DNA of 6,084 nucleotides from Gammaproteobacteria bacterium (GCA_018903185.1 JAHIQV010000343.1:1-6084), one strand, 5' to 3'; positions 1 through 5,806 are shown, counted from the first letter of the stretch. Notes: a model not told the origin generated them from the sequence alone. Numbers and translations: made by a program.

Positions 1-2
1 CG

Positions 3-1853
3 GCGCAGATGCCGGCAAGGCCCACCTGGCTTGCCAAGACCTTCCAGCGCAGCGGTTTCCCGCTGGCGCGCATGGCGCTGCCGGCCACCGACGGCCAGTG
101 CATCTGGCTGCCGTCGGAAACCGGCCTCGCGGATACCGCTCTGGCCATGGACCGCTTTCGCACCATGGCCCTGGTGCAGGCCATGCGGGCGAGCCGGGGC
201 AGCGCTGTGTGCGTGGACCTCTGTGACTCGCCGCTGGTTCTCGACATTTACCTGCTGCTGGAAGCCATCGCGGCTGACGCTGCGCTGGCGCGCCTGTTGC
301 GCGGCATGTCCAGCTCCTTGAACGGCTTGCGCCGGGCAGCGCTCGCAGCCCGCCCGCCGCTGGCACAGTTCCCGGCTGCGCGCCGCCCGCTGGAGGCCTG
401 GGTGCGCGACTTGATCGCGCAGCCTTGCGAGGGGCCGAATGTGCACGCACCCATCCATGCGTCGCCGGAAGAATCGGCCTGCATCGCGCACCTCCTCGCC
501 GCCGAAATGGTCCGCGACCTGCCCAGCGCGGGGCGCCTGGGCGTCCCGCTCCTGTTCCGCGATGGCTGGACCGGCGAGTTGCGCACGCCGGGCGAGGCCA
601 TGGTTTCTCCCCTGGCGGGCAGTGACGGGGTCGGCGACACCGCCGACCGCGCGACTCGCAGCGCGCGCCTGGCACGTCGCCCCGAAGTGCGTGAAGGCGC
701 CAGGCAGGAGGACGAAGCAGCGCCGGGCGCGTGGATGATCCCGCCCGAGGTACCCCACGAACAGGCGGAGGACCCGTTCGGCATGCAGCGGCCCACCGAC
801 CGCGACCAGCATGCGGCGGCCGACGAGTTCGCCGACCTGGTCTCGGAGCTGGCGCAGGCGCGGCTGGTCTGGACCCCGGGCCAGGCCCGGGAGGTGCTGC
901 TGTCCGATGACCCGCCCACGGTGCAGCCCCGTCACGCCAAGGCCGCAGCGTCCGACGCACCCCAGGCGTTCAGCTACCCCGAGTGGGATTGCCGGATCGA
1001 GGCCTACCGCCACCCAGGCGCCACGGTGCGTCTGCTGGCGGCACCGGCCGGCGCGCAGCAATGGGTGGACGACACGCTGGCCGCGCACCGCGCGCTGCTC
1101 GGCGCCATCCGCCAGCGCTTCGCGGCCCTGCGCCCCCAGCGCACGCTGCGGCGCCGCCAGACCGACGGCGACGACATCGACCTCGAAGCCTGCGTGGAAG
1201 GTCTGGCGAACCTGCGCGCCGGCTGGCCCATGGCCGACGACCTGTATTGCTCGCAACAGCGCACCCGGCGCGACATGGCCATCCTGATCCTCATCGACGT
1301 CAGCGGCTCCACCGACGGCTGGATTTCGAACAGCCGCCGGGTGATCGACGTCGAGCGCGAGGCCCTGCTGCTGGTGTGCATCGCCCTCGGTGCGATGGGC
1401 GAGCCCTTCGCGGTGCAGGCCTTCTCGGGCAACGGGCCCGCCGCGGTGAGCCTGTGGGACATCAAGCGCTTCGACGAGCCCTACAGCCCCGCCGTGGCGC
1501 TGCGCATCGCGGCGCTCGAACCCGATCAGTACACGCGCACCGGCGCCGCCCTGCGCCACGCCAGCGCCACGCTCATGCGCGAAGGCGCCACGCACCGGCT
1601 GCTGCTGCTCCTGTCCGACGGCAAACCCAACGACAACGATGTCTACGAAGGCCGCTACGGCATCGAAGACACCCGCCAGGCCGTGACCGAAGCCCGGCTG
1701 CAGGGCATCTCGCCGTTCTGCCTGGCCGTGGACCGGCAGGCCGCCAGCTACCTGCCCGCCGTGTTCGGCGCCCAGCACCACGCCCTGCTGCAGACGCCGG
1801 CCTCGTTGCCCACCGTGTTGCTCGACTGGATGCAGCGGCTGGTGAAGTCATAA
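3..1853 (+). CDS. norD: NorD-type VWA-domain activation protein, 5' end cut by window edge
   Basis: This is a NorD/CbbO-family protein. Family members pair with a MoxR-class AAA+ ATPase (NorQ/CbbQ) in the cytoplasm to activate a metalloenzyme, classically nitric oxide reductase. Counting from the ATG at 9 (614 residues), the C-terminal ~190 residues form a von Willebrand A domain. Its MIDAS metal site is visible as D430-x-S432-x-S434, Thr509/Thr511 in YTRTG, and Asp537 in SDGKPND. The stretches VIDVEREALLL and EGRYGIEDTRQAV are typical of NorD. The middle (about 190-290) is acidic and low in complexity, as is usual for the linker. The frame stays open to the left edge, and the ATG at 9 has no visible ribosome binding site, so the gene probably starts upstream. 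NorD versus another MoxR-linked VWA protein cannot be settled without norB/norC/norQ, which are not in the window. Confidence 0.85.
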   Translation, partial: AQMPARPTWLAKTFQRSGFPLARMALPATDGQCIWLPSETGLADTALAMDRFRTMALVQAMRASRGSAVCVDLCDSPLVLDIYLLLEAIAADAALARLLRGMSSSLNGLRRAALAARPPLAQFPAARRPLEAWVRDLIAQPCEGPNVHAPIHASPEESACIAHLLAAEMVRDLPSAGRLGVPLLFRDGWTGELRTPGEAMVSPLAGSDGVGDTADRATRSARLARRPEVREGARQEDEAAPGAWMIPPEVPHEQAEDPFGMQRPTDRDQHAAADEFADLVSELAQARLVWTPGQAREVLLSDDPPTVQPRHAKAAASDAPQAFSYPEWDCRIEAYRHPGATVRLLAAPAGAQQWVDDTLAAHRALLGAIRQRFAALRPQRTLRRRQTDGDDIDLEACVEGLANLRAGWPMADDLYCSQQRTRRDMAILILIDVSGSTDGWISNSRRVIDVEREALLLVCIALGAMGEPFAVQAFSGNGPAAVSLWDIKRFDEPYSPAVALRIAALEPDQYTRTGAALRHASATLMREGATHRLLLLLSDGKPNDNDVYEGRYGIEDTRQAVTEARLQGISPFCLAVDRQAASYLPAVFGAQHHALLQTPASLPTVLLDWMQRLVKS

Positions 1854-1874
1854 GCCCCCACTGAAAGAACCTCC

Positions 1875-2573
1875 ATGCACACCTTCAAGATCTACCGCTA
1901 CGACCCGGACCTTGATGCCAAGCCTTACATGCAGACGCTGGAGCTCGACGTCAAGCCCGGCGATCGCATGCTGCTCGACGTGCTCATGCGCCTCAAGGCC
2001 CTGGACCCGGGCCTGTCTTTTCGGCGCTCCTGTCGCGAAGGCATCTGCGGCTCGGACGCCATGAACATCAACGGCAAGAACGGACTGGCCTGCATCACCA
2101 ACATGAACACGCTGCCGCGCGTGGTGACGCTCAAACCCCTGCCCGGCCTGCCGGTGATCCGCGACCTGATCGTCGACATGACCGACTTTTTCAAGCAGTA
2201 CCACTCGATCAGGCCCTACCTCCTCAACGAGGTGCCCGCCCCGGAGCGGGAGCGCCTGCAATCCACCGAGCAGCGCGAAGAACTCAACGGGCTGTACGAA
2301 TGCATCCTGTGCGCGTGCTGCTCATCGGCGTGTCCGAGCTTCTGGTGGAACCCGGACAAATACGTCGGGCCGGCCGGCCTGTTGCAGGCCTACCGCTTTC
2401 TGGTGGACAGCCGCGACACGGCCACCGCTGAGCGGCTGGACTACCTCGACGACCCTTTTCGCCTGTTCCGATGCCGCTCGATCCTGAACTGTGTGGACGT
2501 GTGCCCCAAGGGCCTGTTGCCTGCGGGGGCCATCAGCAAGATCAAGGAGATGATGGTTCGACGCAGCCTGTGA
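1875..2573 (+). CDS. sdhB: Succinate dehydrogenase/fumarate reductase iron-sulfur subunit (orphan SdhB-like)
   Basis: This is the electron-transfer subunit of complex II, which carries electrons from the flavoprotein SdhA to quinone at the inner membrane. The 232 residues are close to the 238 of E. coli SdhB. The N-terminal ferredoxin domain holds the [2Fe-2S] ligands C53, C58, D61 and C73; Asp as third ligand is also the E. coli state. The C-terminal domain holds [4Fe-4S] ligands C143, C146, C149 and C210, and [3Fe-4S] ligands C153, C200 and C206. The quinone-side PSFWW motif (154-158) and K224 are kept. Arg201 stands where E. coli has His207, next to the [3Fe-4S] cluster. The tail around 211-220 (PKGLLPAGAI) differs from the usual PKGLNPTxAI. 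It starts 21 bp after norD, with only a weak purine stretch (GAAAGAA) before the ATG. sdhC, sdhD and sdhA are absent nearby, so it is probably a paralogue of the main operon's sdhB. Confidence 0.93.
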   Translation: MHTFKIYRYDPDLDAKPYMQTLELDVKPGDRMLLDVLMRLKALDPGLSFRRSCREGICGSDAMNINGKNGLACITNMNTLPRVVTLKPLPGLPVIRDLIVDMTDFFKQYHSIRPYLLNEVPAPERERLQSTEQREELNGLYECILCACCSSACPSFWWNPDKYVGPAGLLQAYRFLVDSRDTATAERLDYLDDPFRLFRCRSILNCVDVCPKGLLPAGAISKIKEMMVRRSL

Positions 2574-2574
2574 T

Positions 2575-2605
2575 CGGCCGCATTGAGATCGTCTGTCTCG
2601 GGCCG
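2575..2605. terminator. Possible weak hairpin between convergent genes
   Basis: The 43-bp gap between the sdhB-like gene (+) and the transporter gene (-) contains nested inverted repeats. The outer arms are CGGCC/GGCCG (2575-2579, 2601-2605) and the inner arms GAGA/TCTC (2585-2588, 2596-2599). A convergent gap is the expected place for a terminator. However, the stem is interrupted and there is no T-run on either side, so this is a weak call. Confidence 0.25.
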
Positions 2606-2616
2606 CTCCCCACCCC

Positions 2617-3540
2617 TCAGCCCTGCCGGACCCGGACCCCCAGCGCACCGCACACCGCGATCAGCGCCACGCCCACCACGGTCCACACATCGGGGGCGTA
2701 GCCGAACACGATCCAGCCTGCGAGCGTCGCGAAGCCGATCTGGGCGTACATATAGGGTGTGAGACGCGAGGCCGGGGCGCGGTGGTAGGCCTGGATCATG
2801 ACGTAGTGCCCCAGCGAACCGAACACGCCCATGAGCGCCACGAGCGCCCAGAGCTGCCAGGTGGCCATGGGCGCCCAGGACCAGGGCAGCGCCAGCGTGC
2901 CGAACACCAGGCCGGTGAGCCCGGTGTAGAAGTGCATGGTGCCGGGGTCTTCGGTCTTCACCATCTTGCTGGTGACGATCTGGTAGAGCGCGTTGATGAG
3001 CACGAGCGCCAGCGGCAGCAGCATGGCGCCCTGGAAGTCGCTGCCCTTGGGCCGGATCACGATGAGCGCGCCGGCGAAGCCGCCCGCGATGAGCCACCAG
3101 GTGAGCGCGGGCACGCGTTCGCGCAGCAGCGGCGCGGCCAGCACGGTGATGGCCAGCGGCACGAGCATGAGGATGGCGGTGAAGTCGCCCACCGGCACGA
3201 AGCGCAGGCTCATGTAGGCCACGGTGCCCGATGTCACCATGAGCGCACCGCGCAGCAACTGCCAGCCGGGTGCGGTGGTGTGGAACAGGGCCTTGCCCTG
3301 GCTGGGCCAGAGCAGCGCCACGGTCATGCCGGTCTGCACCAGGAAGCGCAGCCAGATGGCCATGAACACGGGCACCACCCCGCCCACGAACTGCGAGGTG
3401 GTGTCGAGCAGGGCGAAACAGAGCGTGGCGGCGATGGCCAGCGCGATGCCCAGGGCCGGGCGGGGATAGCGGGGATCGGTCAAGCGGGTGGACTTCGGAT
3501 CGGCAGCGGTGCGGCCCGACAGGGCGGTGCGGTCAGTCAC
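2617..3540 (-). CDS. DMT-superfamily EamA-type inner-membrane transporter
   Basis: The 307-residue protein has the two-repeat EamA fold with about ten hydrophobic helices. Repeat 1 spans about 28-163 and ends in the typical run around VPVGDFTAILMLVPLAITV (115-133) and LLRERV (138-143). Repeat 2 spans about 170-303, with the matching run YHRAPASRLTPYMYAQIGF (252-270). A 27-residue polar N-terminus precedes helix 1. The family moves small metabolites across the inner membrane, often outward; the substrate cannot be read from sequence. The start is a GTG whose first bases overlap the stop of the aroE-like gene (shared GTGACTGA), and no Met occurs before residue 60. Translation is therefore probably coupled to the upstream gene. 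It is the last gene of the tetR-aroQ-aroE-like set, which suggests it carries a substrate or product of that pathway (inference). Confidence 0.88.
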   Translation of the reverse strand: MTDRTALSGRTAADPKSTRLTDPRYPRPALGIALAIAATLCFALLDTTSQFVGGVVPVFMAIWLRFLVQTGMTVALLWPSQGKALFHTTAPGWQLLRGALMVTSGTVAYMSLRFVPVGDFTAILMLVPLAITVLAAPLLRERVPALTWWLIAGGFAGALIVIRPKGSDFQGAMLLPLALVLINALYQIVTSKMVKTEDPGTMHFYTGLTGLVFGTLALPWSWAPMATWQLWALVALMGVFGSLGHYVMIQAYHRAPASRLTPYMYAQIGFATLAGWIVFGYAPDVWTVVGVALIAVCGALGVRVRQG

Positions 3541-4366
3541 TCAGGCGGGCTACCGAGCGCAGCACCTCGGGTGTGGTGGTGGGGAAGCCGAAGTATTCCA
3601 GATAGGCCGGAATCATTTCGAACAGCATGTCGGAACCCACCTGCACCGGGCAGCCTCTGGCCTGGGCGGCGCTGAGGAAGGCGGTCATTTCGGTGCGCAT
3701 CACGACCTCCCCGACGAAGGTGCGGGCGTCCAGGCGCGACACGTCCAGCGGCAGCGGGTCGCCTTCGTTCATGCCCATGGGCGTGGCGTTGACCACGAGG
3801 TCGAAGCCCGCCGGGTCAAGGCTGCCGGTCTTCACGTCGATGGCCGGGTAGTTGTCGCGGATGCGCTGGGCCAGGGCTTCGGCGGACGCGGTGTTCACGT
3901 CGTAGAGGCTGATGGCAGCGATGCCCTCGCCCGCGAGCGAGGCGGCGATGGCGCAGCCCACACCGCCGCTGCCCACCACCAGCACGCGCGCGCCGGCCAG
4001 CTGCAGGCCCTTGCGCATCACGCCGCGCACGAAGCCGGCGCCGTCGAACTGGTCGCCCACCAGGCGGCCATCGGGCAGGCGCTTGACCGCGTTGCAGGCG
4101 CCGGCCACTTTCACGGTGGGGGTGACTTCGTCGAGCAGGCCGACGGTGACCACCTTGTGCGGCATGGTGATGAGCGCGCCGCGGATGTTGGTCAGCGTGA
4201 AGACGCTTTGGAGGAAGGCCGGGTAGTCGGCCGGCTGGCAACCCATGGGCACCACGATGGCGTTGACGCCCACGTGTTCAAAGTAGGGGTTGTAGATCAT
4301 CGGCGACTTGAAGCTGTGCGTCGGGTAGCCGATGTGGGCGATGAGTTCGGTGTTGCCGTTGATCAT
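3533..4366 (-). CDS. AroE/quinate dehydrogenase-like oxidoreductase with altered substrate pocket
   Basis: This belongs to the shikimate/quinate dehydrogenase family, which reversibly oxidises a ring hydroxyl using NAD(P). I use the ATG at 4366 (277 residues, normal family length). An in-frame ATG at 4432 adds 22 residues, but its first codons (CGT TCA CAA AGA) are unlike this gene and overlap a palindrome; neither start has a clear ribosome binding site. From the short start, catalytic Lys71 (TMPHK), Asn92 (AGACN) and Asp108 (GDQFDG) match E. coli AroE K65, N86 and D102. The Rossmann loop GSGGVG is at 132-137, followed by Asp156 (YDVN) where NADP enzymes have an NRT-type basic motif, so NAD is likely. 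NATPMGM is at 193-199. The carboxylate-binding Ser14 of AroE is Phe19 here (Ser16 is kept as Ser21), Tyr215 is Met223 and Gln244 is Met251. Next to a type II dehydroquinase it is probably catabolic. Quinate, shikimate or another cyclic acid are all possible substrates. Confidence 0.85.
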   Translation of the reverse strand: MINGNTELIAHIGYPTHSFKSPMIYNPYFEHVGVNAIVVPMGCQPADYPAFLQSVFTLTNIRGALITMPHKVVTVGLLDEVTPTVKVAGACNAVKRLPDGRLVGDQFDGAGFVRGVMRKGLQLAGARVLVVGSGGVGCAIAASLAGEGIAAISLYDVNTASAEALAQRIRDNYPAIDVKTGSLDPAGFDLVVNATPMGMNEGDPLPLDVSRLDARTFVGEVVMRTEMTAFLSAAQARGCPVQVGSDMLFEMIPAYLEYFGFPTTTPEVLRSVARLSD

Positions 4367-4411
4367 GGTGGCGCGCTGTGTGGTGAAAGGCAGGGCGTCA
4401 ATGTTGGCCGG

Positions 4412-4428
4412 GTTCACTCTTTGTGAAC
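4412..4428. promoter_or_regulatory. Perfect inverted repeat GTTCAC-N5-GTGAAC upstream of the aroE-like gene
   Basis: Two 6-bp arms (4412-4417 and 4423-4428) flank a 5-base spacer. The site lies 45 bp upstream of the preferred ATG at 4366, or over codons 2-7 if the ATG at 4432 is used. Its size and symmetry fit a dimeric repressor site or a small RNA hairpin. No factor can be assigned. Confidence 0.35.
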
Positions 4429-4447
4429 GCATCGAGCGGCTGTGGGA

Positions 4448-4483
4448 GTTCGATCAACGCGCAAATTCGTTCGTTGATCGAAC
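4448..4483. repeat. 12-bp perfect inverted repeat in the aroQ-aroE gap
   Basis: The arms GTTCGATCAACG (4448-4459) and CGTTGATCGAAC (4472-4483) are exact reverse complements separated by 12 bases. The right arm also takes part in a compact palindrome, CGTTCG-N5-CGAACG (4468-4484). On the - strand transcript this forms a strong stem between the aroQ stop and the aroE-like start. There is no T-run after it, so it may be an operator, an mRNA-processing or stability hairpin, or an attenuator rather than a classical terminator. Confidence 0.5.
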
Positions 4484-4486
4484 GCA

Positions 4487-4504
4487 TTCCGGGTAAACCC
4501 GGAA
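4487..4504 (-). terminator. GC-rich hairpin just after the aroQ stop
   Basis: A 7-bp perfect stem TTCCGGG/CCCGGAA with a 4-base loop begins 6 bp past the aroQ stop codon. In the - strand RNA it is followed at once by the 12-bp inverted repeat. It has the position and compactness of a terminator or 3' stabilising hairpin but lacks a U-tract. It could reduce read-through into the aroE-like gene instead of ending transcription. Confidence 0.35.
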
Positions 4505-4510
4505 GGGCTC

Positions 4511-4987
4511 TCAGGGCTTCTGGGTGGCGGCCGAGCTCACGAACTTGCGCACCAGACCGTCCATGGCGATCAGGTAGCCGTCGACGCCGAAGCCGATCAC
4601 GATGCCGGACGCCGCGGGCGACACCCACGAGTGGTGGCGGAATTCTTCACGCGCATGCACGTTGGAGATGTGGCACTCGATCACGGGCAGCGGGTCCACG
4701 CCCTTGATCGCGTCGTGCAGGGCGATCGAGGTGTGGGTGAGGGCGCCGGGGTTGAACACCACGCCCAGCGCCTCGCCCGCCTTGAAAAGGCGGCCGTATT
4801 CGTGGATCTTGTCGACCAGCGCACCTTCCCAGTTGCTCTGCAGGCACTCCACCTCGTAACCGATCTGCTCGCCATGGGCTTTGCAGAACGCCTCCACATC
4901 GGCCAGGGTGGTGTGGCCGTATTGCGCGGGCTCGCGGGTGCCGAGCAGGTTGAGGTTGGGGCCGTTGAGGATGAGGATCTTTTTCAT
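4511..4987 (-). CDS. aroQ: Type II 3-dehydroquinate dehydratase
   Basis: This cytoplasmic enzyme interconverts 3-dehydroquinate and 3-dehydroshikimate; the type II dodecameric class serves both biosynthesis and quinate breakdown. The 158 residues slightly exceed the usual ~145-150 because of a short C-terminal tail. Visible signatures are LNGPNLNLLGTREP (7-20), with lid Arg18 and catalytic Tyr23, then NPGA with Asn79, Glu104-x-His106 in ECHISN, and Arg113 and Arg117 in the HAREEFR stretch. The common NPGAYTHTS reads NPGALTHTS, so Leu82 replaces Tyr. The ATG is 17 bp after the regulator stop, without a clear ribosome binding site, which suggests coupling to the upstream gene. The usual Burkholderiales aroQ sits beside accB-accC. 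This one is in a regulator/transporter cluster, so it is probably a second, catabolic copy (inference). Confidence 0.94.
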   Translation of the reverse strand: MKKILILNGPNLNLLGTREPAQYGHTTLADVEAFCKAHGEQIGYEVECLQSNWEGALVDKIHEYGRLFKAGEALGVVFNPGALTHTSIALHDAIKGVDPLPVIECHISNVHAREEFRHHSWVSPAASGIVIGFGVDGYLIAMDGLVRKFVSSAATQKP

Positions 4988-5004
4988 GGTGGGCGGGTGT
5001 CCGT

Positions 5005-5667
5005 TCAGGGGCGCACGAAGCGCAGGATGGTTTCGATGATGTTGGCGCGGCGCTGGGCGGCCACTTCGGGGTCGGCGAAGTCGCGCTTGAAGACCAGGCC
5101 AAAGGTGTGGCGGTTGGACACGTTGTAGAACGTGAGCGCCGAGATCGAGGCGTGGAGGTCGATCGGGTCCAGGCCCGGGCGAAAGACACCGCGGGCCACA
5201 CCGCGTTCATAGAGGCGGCGGATCGAGGCGATCGCCGGTACGTTGAGCTGCTGGATGCTGGTGCTTTGCGCCAGGTATTGGCCGCGCTGGATGTTTTCTG
5301 ACATCACCAGCCGGATGTAGCGCTCGTGGCTGGCGTGGTGGTCGAAGGTGTACCCGATCAGCCTCTGCAACGCCGCCTCGGGCTCCAGGTCGTCCAGCTG
5401 CAGCAGGCCTTCGATCTCGCGCATGCCCCGGTAGGCCTCTTCCAGAACAGCCAGGTACAGGCCTTCCTTGCTCCCGAAGTAGTAATAGATCATGCGTTTG
5501 CTGGTCTGCGTGGCGGCGGCGATCTCGTCGATGCGCGCGCCAGCCAGACCTTTTTCAGCGAATTCTGCAATGGCCACATCGAGGATGTTGGCCATGGTTC
5601 GCGCCGGGTCGTTGGTGCGACCGGTGGGCGTGGGGGTGGGAACGGCAGAAGGTACTGACTGGTTCAT
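5005..5667 (-). CDS. TetR/AcrR-family transcriptional regulator
   Basis: This is a 220-residue one-component regulator. A Pro/Thr-rich tail of about 20 residues precedes a TetR DNA-binding domain at about 22-75. Helix 1 covers NILDVAIAEFAEKG (27-40), the helix-turn-helix IDEIAAATQTSKRMIYYYF (46-64), then the family-typical GSKEGLYLAVLEE. The remaining ~145 residues are the helical ligand/dimer domain, whose ligand cannot be read from sequence. I chose the Met at 5667: starting at Met25 (5595) would remove Arg23 and the first turn of helix 1. It heads the - strand gene set and is divergent from a porin gene, the classic position of a local repressor controlling both sides. A pathway metabolite is a likely inducer (inference). 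Confidence 0.92.
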   Translation of the reverse strand: MNQSVPSAVPTPTPTGRTNDPARTMANILDVAIAEFAEKGLAGARIDEIAAATQTSKRMIYYYFGSKEGLYLAVLEEAYRGMREIEGLLQLDDLEPEAALQRLIGYTFDHHASHERYIRLVMSENIQRGQYLAQSTSIQQLNVPAIASIRRLYERGVARGVFRPGLDPIDLHASISALTFYNVSNRHTFGLVFKRDFADPEVAAQRRANIIETILRFVRP

Positions 5668-5673
5668 TTGGCC

Positions 5674-5679
5674 AGTATA
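5674..5679 (-). promoter_or_regulatory. Candidate -10 box for the tetR gene
   Basis: On the - strand, TATACT (five of six matches to TATAAT) ends 6 bases before the tetR ATG. A start 6-7 bases downstream would put transcription at or next to the ATG, giving a leaderless message, in line with the absence of a ribosome binding site. No good -35 box is seen 16-18 bp upstream. Short repeats (ACTGG/CCAGT, 5658-5662 and 5672-5676) overlap it and could be part of an autoregulatory site. Confidence 0.3.
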
Positions 5680-5684
5680 GGGTG

Positions 5685-5751
5685 GGCGTGCCCGGACCCT
5701 GCGCCAGGGTGGTCAAAGCGAACCTGCCAAAGGCGTGTCTCCGGGCACGCC
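5685..5751. repeat. 12-bp GC-rich inverted repeat with an alternative pairing, upstream of tetR
   Basis: The arms GGCGTGCCCGGA (5685-5696) and TCCGGGCACGCC (5740-5751) are perfect reverse complements 43 bases apart. Inside lies a second hairpin, ACCCTG-CGC-CAGGGT (5696-5710). A further GGCGTG copy (5732-5737) can pair locally with CACGCC (5746-5751), competing with the long stem. If the tetR message starts upstream of this region, its leader could switch between folds. If not, the repeat may be a DNA-level site. Confidence 0.45.
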
Positions 5752-5784
5752 TGGATGTCGAGACCATAGGTGAAAACCCCAAAA

Positions 5785-5806
5785 ATGTACGAAACGTTCC
5801 ATACAT
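5785..5806. promoter_or_regulatory. 22-bp near-palindrome, best operator candidate for the TetR regulator
   Basis: The half-sites ATGTACGAAAC and GTTCCATACAT form an even palindrome with 9 of 11 base pairs matching. Its length, symmetry and AT-rich ends are typical of sites for TetR dimers, and it lies between tetR and the divergent porin gene in the least GC-rich part of the window. It is 30 bp upstream of the proposed porin -35 box and about 120 bp upstream of the tetR start, so it could act on both promoters. Assignment to this TetR protein is inference. Confidence 0.5.

Noticed and set aside
983..1864. 293-codon open frame on the + strand within norD
   Set aside because: It is a shifted-frame shadow of the VWA region with an Arg/Ala/Pro-rich product. 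The norD frame carries the MIDAS motif and family signatures.
2441..3097. 218-codon open frame on the - strand across the transporter/sdhB junction
   Set aside because: The product is Arg/His/Ala-rich and crosses two well-supported genes in other frames.
2782..3675. 297-codon open frame on the + strand
   Set aside because: It lies opposite the EamA transporter and the end of the aroE-like gene. Its product is a low-complexity His/Gly/Glu/Gln-rich string, as expected for the antisense of a GC-rich membrane-protein gene.
3488..4426. 312-codon open frame on the + strand
   Set aside because: It is antisense to the aroE-like gene, whose family motifs are clear. The product is His/Ala/Gly/Val-rich with no recognisable domain.
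4647..5210. 187-codon open frame on the - strand across aroQ and the tetR end
   Set aside because: It is an out-of-frame reading of two recognised genes with a compositionally biased product.
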